Shown here: one piece after another, positions 1 to 11,033 of the stretch
Position numbering within the stretch: position 1 is the first letter of the stretch
How the letters are laid out: each line of letters starts with the position of its first letter
DNA from: Ptiloglossa arizonensis
Lineage: Eukaryota; Arthropoda; Insecta; Hymenoptera; Colletidae
DNA: 64,000 nucleotides
Assembly (NCBI RefSeq): GCF_051014685.1
Contig: NC_135048.1
Location: 23,950,543-24,014,542, forward strand
Direction: 5' to 3'
Translations under genes and position numbers: made by a program
Notes under the pieces: model-generated
Database searches by the model: none
Told to the model about the DNA's origin: nothing
What the model saw: the letters and a program-made list of their open reading frames with translations, nothing else

Positions 1-1200
1 GATTCCAGGGACGATCCAGACGATAGGTACTCCAACAGTATCCCAGCCAACACCGAGAATCGAACATTCGACGACGAAGGAGCGAACGAGCGCAGGGATT
101 ACAGCAGGTACGTGCCTCTGGCGCTACCAATTCGGTACCTAACCGCCCCCGAGGAACCGAGACGAACAAGATCCAGGTCCACGACGATCGAGAAGCTGGA
201 CAGGATCGATAACGTGGCCATCGTGGAGACTGGGAGGAAACTCGCGGTCAAGGAGTCCAGGAAACCGAAGAAGGAGAACCTCAGACCCAAGATAGGCTTG
301 CCTGAGAGACGATCGTCGAAGATGCTTCACGAAGCCGAGCAGAGGGAGCCACAGATGTGGCCACCGCCTTTTGATTTCGTCCTGGACAGCACCATCCACA
401 CCGAAGAGGTTACAAAACGCGTCGAGGCTAACGGTAAAGGGCGTGTCGAAGCTCCCCAGGTTGCAGGACACGTGGTACATGGGGATGACTCGGCTAGAAG
501 GCATCGAGAGGACGTTCAGAGTCGAAGGTTTAAGGACACTCCTCGGTCTAGGACCAACTCGTCGCGACAGAGGACCTCCACTGTGCGGACGAAGCTAGGG
601 AGTCGTGAACGTACGAATGTTGAGGATGGGCAACCTCGCGGGAAAGGGACACCAGACTTTTGGGCAAGGTACAAATACTCCACGGATAATCACGAGAAAA
701 TGGAACAATCGAAGATGGCACATCCTGAGCGACAATCTTCAAGTTCGATCTACTCCAAGAGGATCGAATCTTTGAAACGCAGCACTGGTGAGCCCGTTAT
801 GGGGGACTATTACGCGGAGAGGTATCCTGAACGAGTGCCGAGTAATGCAGGTCAGAGTACTCGGGACAGTCGACTCGACGCGCAGGTGCGTCTCGATGGT
901 CTCGTGGGTGTCCCTAATTTTTTCAACTACGAGGGAAACTATCGCGATGGAACGAACGAGAAACCGAGCGGAATGTTCAATGGGAAGAAAAAGGACGATG
1001 GTGCAATACTTCCGTTGGAACGGGGCGCCTATCGCTATGATGCAAGTTTAACGAAATTTACCAGTGAACCGGAAAGCAAACACGAGAAAGTCGATACCGG
1101 ATATTACGCGAACGGTGCGACCACTGTGCGAATCTTGGAACAGAAACAGGTCGATCCGCAGGAACCGATCGCTTACACGGACCTCGCCCACGTTTTGTAA
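1..1200 (+). CDS. 3' part of unrecognised charged, disordered protein (partial)
   Basis: Frame 1 is open from the first base of the window to a TAA at 1198-1200, giving 399 codons, so the true start and earlier exons lie outside the window. The protein is rich in Arg, Lys, Glu, Ser and Asp. It has no hydrophobic segment, no Cys pattern and no domain I recognise; it reads as intrinsically disordered. Its last residues are YTDLAHVL. Base composition is clearly more GC-rich than the DNA after 1200, and the frame stays open for 1.2 kb, which supports real coding sequence. A strong donor-like GTAAGTGA at 1250 lies 50 bases after the stop. The message may therefore be spliced in its 3' UTR, or an alternative isoform may use the exon at 2221. 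I cannot assign a function. Confidence 0.7.
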   Translation, partial: DSRDDPDDRYSNSIPANTENRTFDDEGANERRDYSRYVPLALPIRYLTAPEEPRRTRSRSTTIEKLDRIDNVAIVETGRKLAVKESRKPKKENLRPKIGLPERRSSKMLHEAEQREPQMWPPPFDFVLDSTIHTEEVTKRVEANGKGRVEAPQVAGHVVHGDDSARRHREDVQSRRFKDTPRSRTNSSRQRTSTVRTKLGSRERTNVEDGQPRGKGTPDFWARYKYSTDNHEKMEQSKMAHPERQSSSSIYSKRIESLKRSTGEPVMGDYYAERYPERVPSNAGQSTRDSRLDAQVRLDGLVGVPNFFNYEGNYRDGTNEKPSGMFNGKKKDDGAILPLERGAYRYDASLTKFTSEPESKHEKVDTGYYANGATTVRILEQKQVDPQEPIAYTDLAHVL

Positions 1201-1262
1201 CGTTTAATTATTTTCGAATCGTTTGCACCGGATCGAACGGTTTTTATTCGTAAGTGAATGTA

Positions 1263-1407
1263 TTAGGTTGTTCGGAAAGTCGTTTCGTTTTTTTTTTTTT
1301 TTTTTTTGGGGTGAAAATGAAACATGAGATTTTTAGAGTGTATAAACGTTTTAGTAAATTATACATTCTCCATTTTGGAAAACGAAGTGACTTTCCGAAC
1401 AATCGAA
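1263..1407 (-). mobile_element. Mariner-type MITE, full length
   Basis: The element has inverted ends (TTAGGTTGTTCGGAAAGTCG on the left; the inverse, ending GACTTTCCGAACAATCGAA, on the right) and is flanked by TA on both sides. The interior carries a poly(T) tract and the family core seen in other copies (GTATAAACGTTTTAGTAAATT, then CTCCATTTTGGAAAACGAA). It has no transposase ORF. Orientation is given relative to the copy at 39020. The TA duplication and the TIR type point to Tc1/mariner mobilisation. Confidence 0.85.
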
Positions 1408-1530
1408 TATTTGTTATCGTTGAAGATGTCCTGGATTGTTGGGGTTCTGGGAAGGGTGTTCCAAGGTCGTTTGGATTATTTTCAAGAGTATTTTTAATGC
1501 TGAGAAATTTGGAGATAATTTTAGAAAATT
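1408..1530. repeat. Dispersed repeat flanking the MITE, inverted copy at 46.4-46.5 kb
   Basis: The bases directly after the MITE (containing TTATCGTTGAAGATGTCC, then CCAAGGTCGTTTGGATTA and GAGTATTTTTAA) recur in reverse complement at about 46430-46529, again directly next to a MITE end. The two loci therefore share more than the MITE. This is either a longer element or a segmental duplication. Confidence 0.7.
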
Positions 1531-2220
1531 TTCAAAAAATCTTTGGGAAATATTTGTACACTGAAAATGTCTGGAAAATGGAAATCTTTCGTTTTGACAT
1601 CTGACGTCAGGTTTTAGCACCTCCGTGAAATAATATCTTAAAGAATAATTCATCGTGGTAATACGGTAAAAAAATTTAACAAACATTGATCGATAGAATT
1701 TGGTGAAAATTTTTAGAATGTTAATGCAAATTGAAATATTAAAGATATAAACAGTGACCTTGAAACGTCCTCGAAACGTACATTAAAACGAGGCAGCCTG
1801 TATTAAAGTGTATTTACAATTACAGGTTGATATCAATAGCTCCATTGTTATTTTAAAACAATGGAATTTTAAAGCCGTGGAATTTTATTCCGTAATCTTT
1901 CCTATGCCAAGAACAGTATTTTATTATGAAAGAGTTTAAATAATCTTAAGAAACGATTAAAATAAATCTCATTTAAAAAATCTAATGGTACCGTTAGAAA
2001 TATTGCGTGACTTGTTACGAATGTGCAATAGATTAGTAAATAATGTAAAAATTTAAATAAAGTTCCAATAGTGGAGTATCATATATGGTAAATAAATTTT
2101 AATTTTCTTACCGCGTAGAAAAGTATCATTTTCCTAAAGTTTTGTATATTAGTGCGATAATATTATCTGTACGTTTTCAATAATATGAAAACTGTATGTA
2201 ATACTGTAAATATGTTACAG
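1531..2220. other. AT-rich intergenic or intronic sequence
   Basis: No open frame, tandem array or RNA gene was recognised. The segment ends in a credible 3' splice acceptor (ATGTTACAG at 2212-2220), so it may be intronic. Confidence 0.5.
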
Positions 2221-2313
2221 GATAAACGAGAAGAAATGCAAAGACACAGTGAACTGGAGAACAAGATGACGGAGATTCTAGAAAATTTGAAGACTCGCTT
2301 GCTTGTCGAATAA
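2221..2313 (+). CDS. Probable terminal coding exon, coiled-coil C-terminus
   Basis: The acceptor TGTTACAG ends at 2220. In phase 0 the next 31 codons read DKREEMQRHSELENKMTEIL and then ENLKTRLLVE before a TAA at 2311-2313. The charged, Leu/Met-spaced sequence looks like the end of a coiled coil. About 320 bases later there is an AATAAA. No upstream in-frame partner is certain: the long frame ending at 1200 has its own stop. This exon is therefore either an alternative 3' end of that gene or the last exon of a gene starting outside the window. Only phase 0 gives a frame running to a stop with coding-like content; the other phases stop early. Confidence 0.45.
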   Translation, partial: DKREEMQRHSELENKMTEILENLKTRLLVE

Positions 2314-2630
2314 ATCACTTATATTTGTATTCGCTGCTATTATTGACGACTTAAACGTTACTTAAGTTGTCCCAAATCAAACCAAAACATTGTAAACAAT
2401 AGCGAATGCGCTTTACGTTTGTTAACAATTTTCCAACATTGTACTTTCCAGTGTGGCCAGATTTTTTCCCCTAAATCGCTGACTAAGAGGAGTAAGAAAA
2501 GATAGCACAGTGTGGATGATAACAATTTCTTATGCATGCCACAATTTGTAAATATTATTTATAAATAATAGGATTTCTTATATACTTGTGTAAGTAACAA
2601 TTATTATTACATATCGTTTATAAAAAGAGA

Positions 2631-2636
2631 AATAAA
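2631..2636 (+). terminator. Poly(A) signal AATAAA
   Basis: A canonical AATAAA, followed by a TG-rich stretch within about 50 bases. It fits 3' end formation for the exon at 2221-2313. Confidence 0.5.
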
Positions 2637-2948
2637 ATACTAACACAACGTGAGTTAATAATTGAATTAGGCTTTCATTGTGTTTTTTGTTCATTTAGAG
2701 ATTTAGCCGTATTACAAATAATGAACTTCGATTAATTCATTTTGTACACGCAGTAAAGCTCGAGCTCCCCCACTCTAATGCCTTTAGTGCACTATGCACG
2801 AAGGAATGGAATGGTCCCCATCGTGCTAGTTCTTCTCATTTCTTCCAATCAGCGATTTAAGGAATGAAATTTAGCTACTCCGGAACTTACCAGTAAGTAA
2901 AACGTATTCAAAGTTTTGATTATTGAAATATTTACCGCCACCTTTACA

Positions 2949-2956
2949 TATCGATA
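2949..2956 (+). promoter_or_regulatory. DRE element TATCGATA, likely ZNF511 promoter
   Basis: A perfect TATCGATA palindrome, the DREF-binding core promoter motif of insect housekeeping genes, lies about 200 bases upstream of the ZNF511 start codon. Nearby, GTAAGTAA at 2893 and TGTCACAG ending at 3103 could border an intron in the 5' UTR, so transcription might instead start before 2892. The motif is seen; its use is inferred. Confidence 0.5.
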
Positions 2957-3149
2957 ACTCTCGATTTGGATCAATTTCAAACGAGTAGAGTGCGCTAATG
3001 TCGTGAAGCGAGTGTTGGAAAATGTAAATACATCAGTACGTTTAAATATAATTGTTTTAACGAATAGATTTATAATCTTCGATTGAATAATTTAATGTCA
3101 CAGATTACAATTTGTACAAGATTTGATTTTACGTTGCATTCTTAACAAG

Positions 3150-4141
3150 ATGAAGACATTTTTAACGGGCGTAGGTGTAGGATTAAGATCTATAGACGAT
3201 CCATTTTTCGAAGATTCGCACCGTACTTGCAAAATTTTTCAACGAAAAGGCATTACTGTCGAAGATGACGAGGAATCATGTCACAAAGTGTAAATACAAC
3301 TTTGTTATTATTTACAAATTTTCGAATGCACTGCATAACCTAACAAGCAATATAACCGTAACAGTTTTATGAAAGAAAACTATCTATATTAATAATAATA
3401 ATTCGATATTATTAATTTCAGTGTAAGAGAATTTTCTTGCTATGCTACTGGTTGTAAAGCCAAGTTCCAAACGTTGCTCGATTTTGAAATGCACTACAAT
3501 ACTAATCATCGCTACGTTTGTATAGAGTGCAAAAAATCTTTACCAAATCCCAGATTGTTAGATATTCACATCCAAGAAAGTCATGACAGTTTTTTCCAAG
3601 TTTTATCTATGAAGCAACCAATGGTATTTATGAATTCCATGTTGCTATATTACGTATATTTAAAGAATTATTAATGTTTATCTTTTCTTTCTAGTATCAG
3701 TGTTACGTTTCCGAATGTGATTTAAAGTTTAATAATTTTAACGAAAGGAGAAATCATTGCATTAATGTACATAAGTTTCCAAAGAATTTTCGATTCGATA
3801 AACCTCCGCATCATGAAAAAAATGATTCACAAGATAAAATGGATATCGACGGATCGGGACACGAAAGGAAAGAATCGAGAACTAAACAAATTCAGTTGAG
3901 TAAAAATCAGAAAAGCAAAATGTTTCCACATATAACCAGAAGTACAATGCCGGTAGCTCCTAATTTTAACGAGAACTATTCGAGTTCTTCGAATCCTATA
4001 GCAGGAGCACCTTCTTTAGCTTTTATTCCTCGACAAGTACAAAAATCATACACAAAGGTGCTCACAAAGAATCAAAGTACCGAAAGGAATGTTCTTGAAA
4101 CGCAAAATATGATGGATTTGGCTGAATCGCTACCTATGTGA
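3150..4141 (+). CDS. ZNF511: Zinc finger protein 511 homologue (three exons)
   Basis: Exons are 3150-3289, 3422-3623 and 3695-4141. Their GT-AG introns (132 and 71 bases) keep the frame and give 262 residues. Three C2H2 fingers are visible: C52/C57/H70/H75, C79/C82/H95/H100 and C117/C122/H135/H140, with spacings C-X4-C, C-X2-C and C-X4-C and always X12 then X4 to the histidines. The blocks HYNTNH, LLDIHIQESHDSFFQ and FRFDKP are hallmarks of the ZNF511 family, which is conserved from insects to mammals as a small probable nuclear protein of poorly known function. The C-terminal half is Lys/Ser-rich and variable. The ATG at 3150 is the only good start and precedes an acidic leader. The gene converges on the giant-like gene 840 bases downstream. 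Confidence 0.93.
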
Positions 4142-4981
4142 TAATATTTGTTAAAGTAACGATAAAGTTTGTACCGAACTAGCGAAAGTATTTTATAACG
4201 AATGATGTTCTTTTATTATAAATATATTTTAAATATCGTAACAATGTTTGTATGTACAACACGGCTTAAAAAAGGTAATATTTTATGTAATTTCTATCCT
4301 ACTTTCATTTATTTACATGTTTCTCACTCGCTCGTTTTATTTAATGTACACACGATTCGTTGTATAAATTCAGTTGTTTTGATTTGTCCATAAAATGTGA
4401 AATACTTTTTGTATTAAAGTACGCATAACATTGGCATAAAAATACTTAAAGATTTATACTTTGGATAAAGCTACTATCAGATAGCCTATTTGGCACGATC
4501 TTCGTTACCTTATAAATAACTCGGCAATACTAGCAACTTTGTAAATTACTGTAACATTACTGAGTAGCATAAAAATTCATACATTCTTGGAAAATTTAGT
4601 TTTCAAATATTAATAGTTATACCCTCGAAACTCTTCGTACAATATATAACAATGGCATAGAACTGAAAATTTTATCTAATCGGTAAGAAGAAAAATGTCC
4701 CGAGATTAAGGATATAGACTTACAAACAATAGCAAATAATACTTCTCTCGTATAACTAAAAACCTACCAAATAATTGGAAAAAAAATGGCAAAACAATGG
4801 CAAATCTTCACGGAGATTTCGTTACTTACAAAATACGATAGAAAAATTTGTACAAATTGCTAATTTATCAGCGGAAAATACGACTTTTCAAATTAGGGCT
4901 CGAGAAATTATTTTAATTCATCGTGAGCACTAGACGAATATTAACAACTTATAATTCAACTCTACGCTAAATATCCTAATT
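4142..4981. other. Convergent 3' UTR region of ZNF511 and the giant-like gene
   Basis: This AT-rich segment between the two convergent stops holds an ATTAAA at 4413-4418 on the plus strand and several TTTATT (AATAAA on the minus strand) between about 4210 and 4340. The two transcripts may overlap tail to tail. No coding exon was seen. Confidence 0.5.
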
Positions 4982-5944
4982 TTAAGTCGTGTAAACCATA
5001 CACCTAAGCTTCGCCGTTTCGTTCCTAAGTGCTACGAGCTCGTATTTCAGTTTCATGTTTTCTTGTTCCAAAAATGCCGCCCTGATGGCAATTTCGTCCT
5101 CCTTTGCCCTTCGAGCGTCCCTGGAACGTTTGGCGGCTTCGTTGTTTTTCCTTCTCCTTTCCCAGTATGCCGCGTCCTTTTCATCGACGGTGCTGGTCGG
5201 TAAACCAGGACTCTTCGTGACCCGACGCATTTTGATATTCGTTCCCTCGCTCGATCGTCTGACCGATTCGAGCATTCGTTTCCGAAATTCAGAGTACGCC
5301 TCGTTAGAATTTGGATCGTACATCATTTCGGCCGCTCCCATGGTAAGCGACAGTGGGTCTTTCGGATACGCTTTGAACGGTCTTGGCGCTTTTTTACCGG
5401 AATCTGGCGATGAAGTGGACAAAGCTTCTTTATCGCACGTCATCGATGTTACCGTTGTCGACGTAGCGGACGCACCGATCATTTGAACCGGTTGGACCGT
5501 TCCGCTGTTTTGACCGAACAACGATGGCATTACCGTAGGTACAACCGGAATCGGAATATTCACTGGGAGAACCGAAAAACCACCATATTGTCCAATTACG
5601 CTATTGGTCGTCGCGTTAACGCAATTATAAATCGGCTCGTATTTAGTTTTCTTCGGCGAGTCAGACTCCGAAGGTGGCGTTACCATATACGTACGTCCTT
5701 CGAAAGGACTCTTCCGCTCGGAATCCGAGAAATGGCTTGATTGTTCTTGTTTTTCCGTACTCGCGGGCGAATTTGAACGCGAACCGTGCGAAATCGTTTC
5801 GTCCGATCTCGGTGTGGTCTGCTTCTTGCAAGAAAGATCCAAGACCGGTTGTTCGACGGGTTCTGTGTTCGGTTCCAATTTCGAACAAAATGTGAAATCC
5901 AGTGCTTCCAGGTTAGTCACCGACGACTCGGGATACGTTTCCAT
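4982..5944 (-). CDS. gt: Giant-like PAR/bZIP transcription factor (single exon)
   Basis: One uninterrupted frame of 320 residues. The C-terminus is a complete bZIP: basic region [19 protein letters not shown] (about residues 263-281), then a zipper with leucines at exact heptads 292, 299, 306 and 313. Upstream, [13 protein letters not shown] (188-200) is the proline/acidic-rich block typical of the PAR and Giant group. PVLDLS (33-38) matches the CtBP co-repressor docking motif. The rest is Ser/Thr/Pro-rich. In insects Giant is a gap-gene repressor that binds DNA as a bZIP dimer and patterns the head and abdomen. The extended zipper, the short tail after it and the PVLDLS motif favour Giant over Vrille, Pdp1 or HLF, but other CES-2-like PAR factors are possible. 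The start is the first ATG of the frame, with non-coding sequence before it. Confidence 0.85.
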   Translation of the reverse strand: METYPESSVTNLEALDFTFCSKLEPNTEPVEQPVLDLSCKKQTTPRSDETISHGSRSNSPASTEKQEQSSHFSDSERKSPFEGRTYMVTPPSESDSPKKTKYEPIYNCVNATTNSVIGQYGGFSVLPVNIPIPVVPTVMPSLFGQNSGTVQPVQMIGASATSTTVTSMTCDKEALSTSSPDSGKKAPRPFKAYPKDPLSLTMGAAEMMYDPNSNEAYSEFRKRMLESVRRSSEGTNIKMRRVTKSPGLPTSTVDEKDAAYWERRRKNNEAAKRSRDARRAKEDEIAIRAAFLEQENMKLKYELVALRNETAKLRCMVYTT

Positions 5945-6676
5945 ATTTCAACTTTCGAACACCCTGGAGTAAAAGAGTGTAAGTAATGTATACTTTCAAT
6001 TTGTTCGTAAATTGATACGTGTTGTTCGACTGGCATTATTTCGACGAACTTTCGATTCGTTCGATTTACGAGGTATTAATTACATGGTTCTACGAAAGCG
6101 ATCGCGATAAATGAAAGTAATAGCAGCTAAATGGAAACTCTTGCGTCGAGATTATCGATAACGATCTTTCGAAATCGTAGAAAGCCGACGAAAAGCGAGC
6201 GTAACGAGTGATAACTATGTATCGATACGATTTAGAAAATGTGATTTTACGGTAATGAAATTAACACGGTAACTTGGGTAACCCGCGAGTTTTCTGCGTT
6301 TTATAATTAAAAACGGCAAACAAAAAGTTTACTCGACCGAAACCAGTTCTCGTTGTTTCGTGAAATACTACCAGAAGAATATTAATGTTTCCTTACTTAC
6401 GTAAGTTCGTGTTCGTCTAACGTTTATCGAGAAACTGTGACAGTAAACATTGAATACTTCTCACCTAATGATTAATCCAAGGTCATACACCGGTCACTAA
6501 ATATCACAACACTGAATCGTGGCCCGGTTACGGATTCGCGTTACCGGAAATTTTCGAGCAATCACCTTCGACGATCGATCGAGTCACTTTCAACGAATTT
6601 ACTATGGTTTTCGGGTAAATCGTGCTCGCACAGTGAATCGCCAAAATCGTTTAGAACGAGAGGGTGTGTAGTTTCG
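5945..6676 (-). other. Probable 5' UTR and proximal region of the giant-like gene
   Basis: No introns or coding exons are evident between the ATG at 5944 and the TATA box at 6677-6684. A single-exon transcript with a leader of roughly 700 bases is the simplest reading. Confidence 0.4.
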
Positions 6677-6684
6677 CTTATATA
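6677..6684 (-). promoter_or_regulatory. TATA box of the giant-like gene
   Basis: On the minus strand the sequence reads CCAGTATATAAGCG, a good TATA element, and it sits in a locally GC-rich stretch 733 bases before the start codon. No perfect initiator lies at the expected 30 bases; TTCACTGTG, further downstream near 6633, is a weak candidate. Confidence 0.45.
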
Positions 6685-7109
6685 CTGGCCAACCCTTGCA
6701 AGACCCAGGGGTAGGAGGCCTCCTTAGAAAAATGGTGGGGAGGGGCATACACTTCCGATGACCATAGCGCCGGGGTCGAACTGGCACGCGTTCGTCACTT
6801 ACCATTTCCAAAATGTTTGCGGAACGACGTGTTCGCGCAATTACGTAGGTACGATAACAGTACCGCTCGCAAGCGAAAACAAGGACCGCGCGATACCGTT
6901 CAATAACATTTTTATTGTAACATTTCAAAATAAAAGAGACGCGAAGCAAGTCGTAATAATTGAAATTACAAATTATAAATTGTTCGAACGAAATTTATTT
7001 TTCACGGACTATTATTATTTTTCTAGCAAACGGAATAAATTTCGTTCATTTCTTACGGAGCAAAAGTGTTAGTGTACTTTCAGTACGTGGTTAAGTGATT
7101 TAAAAAATA
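6685..7109. other. Upstream region of the giant-like gene, no gene seen
   Basis: A GC-rich portion (6700-6900) passes into AT-rich DNA. Short frames on both strands have no coding features. Regulatory function is plausible for a patterning gene but is not shown. Confidence 0.4.
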
Positions 7110-7625
7110 GTTGAAATTATTCCATAGAAGTGATATCATCCGCTTCATAGTCCCTTACTTATTTACGTAAACTTTTTTTTAAATTTTGGTACAAAGTTTG
7201 GTAAAAAAAAAACAGTTAAAATTCTTCAATAAGAGGAAGTCTCCTAATTATTTTTGTAAATGTTTAAAATTTCGGTACAAAGTTTTGGTAAAAAAATAAT
7301 TCAAATTCTTTCATAAGGGGGAGGTCTACTTATTTCCATAAATCTCCAAAATTTTGGTAAAAAAATAATTCAAATTCTTCCACAAGAAGAGGTCTTCTAC
7401 TTATTTCCATAAATCTCTCAAATTTCGGTACAAACTGTTGGTAAAAAAATAGTTAAAATTCTTTCATAAGAGCTAGGTCTACTTATTTCCATAAATCTCT
7501 AAAATTTTGCTACAAAATTTTGGTAAAAAAATCATTTAATTTCTTCCACAAGAAGAGGTCCCCTACTCATTTCCACAAATCTCTAAAAGTTCGGTACAAA
7601 CTTTGTCAAAAAAAGTACTTGAAAT
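7110..7625. repeat. Tandem repeat, about 84-bp unit, 5-6 copies
   Basis: A TTGGTAAAAAAAT block recurs near 7197, 7283, 7353, 7437 and 7520, each time followed by AATTCTTYCAYAAG and later CTACTTATTTCC. Spacing is 70-86 bases. The copies are diverged. Confidence 0.8.
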
Positions 7626-9589
7626 TACTCCACCGGTAGAGCCATCAGTCCCGTGGCTCCGCCCCCTGGTAGCGCAATCGGTCGCCTCGCGGTTACAGTA
7701 GGTGGCGTAAAACGCGTCACGACGTATCTTCAACCGAGGGACTCGCCGTACCTCGTTAACAGTTTCATTGATCAAGTCATTCTCAGTGAACGCACCGAGA
7801 AATACACGTGCATAATAGTTCGGGGCCGGTGCAACACCGATGTTGCGTTTATAGATTTATAGTTCTCGGTACGGACTCGGGTTGTACCTGTCGCGACGGT
7901 TCTCCCCCATCGACACCGGAAGTCGATCGTGGTGCAACTTCTCGACACCGAACAATCGAATCCCGCTAAATTAATCCAACCGACGTGCCCCAGGACTTCC
8001 AGAAATCCAGTTACCGGCTGGCATGGTCCTCCTAAATCCCTCGTGTTCCATCTATGGAAATCCTCCCGCGCTAGGACGAGGGAACGGAGCGTTTCGGGTC
8101 GAAGTGGACGGTCGAGTCGCTTGTAAGTTTGGTAGCCGGTGTCCGCGACGACGCGGGGCGTCCATTCGTTCGACGCTTAACCGTCTTTCGGTCGTGGTGG
8201 ACAGAAACGCTGCATAACCCTTTCGTGGGTCTTCCCACGACTATTTTCCGTGGCTGTTCACCGTGCTCCTTTGTTTCTGGCCCGTGTACGGTGATTTACG
8301 ACCACCGTCGCCGAAAGGGATGCAGGGAATCGCGGAATTTGCGTAAAGTGCTCATAAATTAACCGGCGAAAGCGTCGCGGCCGAGTGAAATTTGCGAAAT
8401 CTTTCTCGATGTTCATCGCGGTGAAAATCGTGGGGGTGGAGTCGGTGCGAGGAAGAGAGAGAATCTTGGTAGATGGCTCGCGCTACCACCTTGGGACCTC
8501 GTTGATGGATCCAGCGACGCGTTCTCGACACTCGTTAAGGGGTGGTGTACGACACATGGCGATTTTCGTGCCCCTGCCACGCCGGAAGATGGGCTCTTGT
8601 TTTCTCCGAACGGTGCTGAGTAATGGTTCGCTTTCAATAACCGAGCCTAGTTCCTCGGGTTAATCGTTTCTCGAACCATTCCGAAGGAATTGGAACGTTA
8701 GGCGAACGGTGTACCTACGGGGCCGCGTCTTACCATTCGAGGGGGTTGCTGAGCTACGTTTTTAACGTAATTGTACGTAAGTTAATTTAAACGAATTGAT
8801 ATTGACTCGATTCGAATGTACGCGAATTTAACTGAATTTCAACGTAAATTTAAAGATTTGACTTTATTTAAATGTGAGTTTAAGTTGACTCGATTTCGAT
8901 CTATGGGAATTTAATTCGATTTAATTTCAATATAAGTGAATGGAAGTAATATCACTTTACTTCCGGTTAATTTTGGGTAATTTAAAGATAATCAGAGGTT
9001 TGTAACGGTTGGTATTGGAGTGTATTTAATATGGTCAGAGAATATGTTTTTTATATCAAATGATGGAATTTGGTGAATGAAAATCCATAGGAACAATTTT
9101 GTTTCGAACGAATGAAAATAAAGAATAATCTTTTGCCTAGGCGTTTCGAACGTAGATATTCTTTCTTCGTTGCAAGGGGGCGTTTAGGAACAAGTTTGGG
9201 TACCATTCCGTTAGATAGATCCTTTAATCCTGTTCACTCTGAACCTTCATCCACTGGCTGAACGGGTTTCTGCAAGTTAGTTAATTACACCACATCGTCG
9301 CGACTGAATACCAATTAAGCTTGTATCTAATTGGCACAACAGAGTCAAGAAGTGGCTTTGTTTACATTTCCACTTGAAAGTTTTGGGACAAGTGATGTTT
9401 TTAAAGAAACTCTATTGTTCGACGTAGGTAGTGAATATCTGTGATAATAATGTTCAAAATTTTCGAATGAAATTTTTAACAATCGCGAATAATAATAAAA
9501 AATATACGGTATTATTTCTTCCTCTGTTGAACTATGAGAGAGTAGTTGTTTTCCTGTATCGTGACACGAGGAAATAGTTGGTTTTCTAC
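7626..9589. other. No recognisable gene
   Basis: 7640-8750 is distinctly more GC- and CpG-rich than its surroundings, with short overlapping frames on all strands and a donor-like GTAAGT near 8123. No continuous exon chain or domain was found. 8750-9589 is AT-rich and unremarkable. A cis-regulatory or untranslated role for the GC-rich part is possible. Confidence 0.4.
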
Positions 9590-10185
9590 ATTGTAACATG
9601 AGAAAATAATTGTTTTCGTAGAGTGTACTATGAGAAAATAAATAGTTGTTTTCCTAGAGTGTACCATGAGAAAATAAATAGTTGTTTTCCTACAGTGTAC
9701 TATGAGAACGTAAATAGTTGTTTTCCTAGAGTGTACCATGAGAAAATAAATAGTTGTTTTTCTACAGTTTACCATGAGAAAATAGTTGTTTTCCTAGAGT
9801 GTATCATGAGAAAATAAATAGTTGTTTTCCTAGAGTGTACCATGAGAAAATAAATAGTTGTTTTTCTATAGTGTACCATGAGAAAATAATTGTTTTTCTA
9901 GAGTGTACTATGAGATAATAAATAGTTGTTTTCCTACAGTGTACCATGAGAATATAAATACTTGTTTTTCTACAGTATACCACGAGAAAATAGTTGTTTT
10001 CCTAGAGTGTATCATGAGAAAATAAATAGTTGTTTTCCTACAGTGTACCATGAAAATATAAATAGTTGTTTTTCTACAGTGTACCACGAGAAAATAGTTG
10101 TTTTCCTAGCGTGTACCATGAGAAAATAAATAGTTGTTTTTCTACAGAGTACCATGAGAAAATAGTTATTTACCTACCCAGTAAT
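9590..10185. repeat. Minisatellite, 36-bp unit, about 16 copies
   Basis: The unit contains ATGAGAAAATAAATAGTTG followed by TTTTCCTAGAGTGTACC. Successive ATGAG blocks lie exactly 36 bases apart at 9666, 9702 and 9738; some copies lack four bases. Frames through it are by-products of a unit length divisible by three. Confidence 0.9.
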
Positions 10186-10897
10186 ACGAGACAATAACCA
10201 TCCCCCCGTTACAATTTTCGATAATCGACGTTCTACCGTAGTTGCAAATTTTCCTCGACAATTCGGGGAAACGAGAGTGTGAGAAAACTGAAGTAAAATC
10301 GGTGAACGACGAAGGGAACAGCGAAGGTACAGTTATGCACCAAAATGGAGACGTCTCATTATGTCTTCGTCCCAAGATCACGCCAAATTTAGTCTTTCGC
10401 TTCGGGCCCCGTTAAAACGTCATGTCGCCCATAGAAAAGCACCCTGTCGTTCAATTCACCGTGCCGCCTCTTTTTCCGTGTATACAAATTTTTGCTCTTT
10501 TGGCCACATAACCCACATTTCTATGGTACCGGGACGACCGCAACCCGTTATTTGCGATTTTTCCCGTGGCCATCGCCGACAGATGAATACCGACGCGTAT
10601 TTGCATCTGCTCCGAACACCACAAAACGATACACGAACCATGTAACGGTACGATGCAAACTGTTCGTCGATGATTTGTCGTGGAAACGTCTCGATTGACG
10701 ACTCGCTGAAATCGTTTAAATTACCCCGTTAAGAGTAATCCGTTTCTTCTTACGGACGAGCACAGCGAACATTCTCGCAATCATTTTCATCCATCGAGGA
10801 ATCGTTCGTTGGTAAGTTTGAACGTAAGGGAAATATAAACACTCGTTCGACTAATCTTAGGTAATTTTCGGATATTTACATGCATCTGAGAAAAATA
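10186..10897. other. No recognisable gene
   Basis: This moderately GC-rich stretch has short frames on both strands and no domain or convincing exon structure. A donor-like GGTAAGTTTG occurs near 10811, but no matching exon could be defined. Confidence 0.35.
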
Positions 10898-11033
10898 TTG
10901 GGTTGTTCGATAAGTGATTTCGTTTTCCAAAATTGGAGAATATATAATTTAATAAGATGTTTGTACACTCTAAAAAAATCGTGTTTCATTTTCACCAAGA
11001 GAAAAAAACGAAATGACTTTTCGAACAATCCAA
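10898..11033 (+). mobile_element. Mariner-type MITE, full length
   Basis: It starts TTGGGTTGTTCGATAAGTGA, ends CGAAATGACTTTTCGAACAA plus TCCAA, and has TA on both sides. The core AAAATTGGAGAATATATAAT matches the other copies. No ORF. Confidence 0.88.

Noticed and set aside
7669..7690. tRNA A-box-like TAGCGCAATCGG
   Set aside because: No B box (GGTTCGANNCC) at the proper distance and no cloverleaf could be drawn.
9512..10185. Tandem array considered as CRISPR
   Set aside because: Units are contiguous with no unique spacers, and the genome is eukaryotic.
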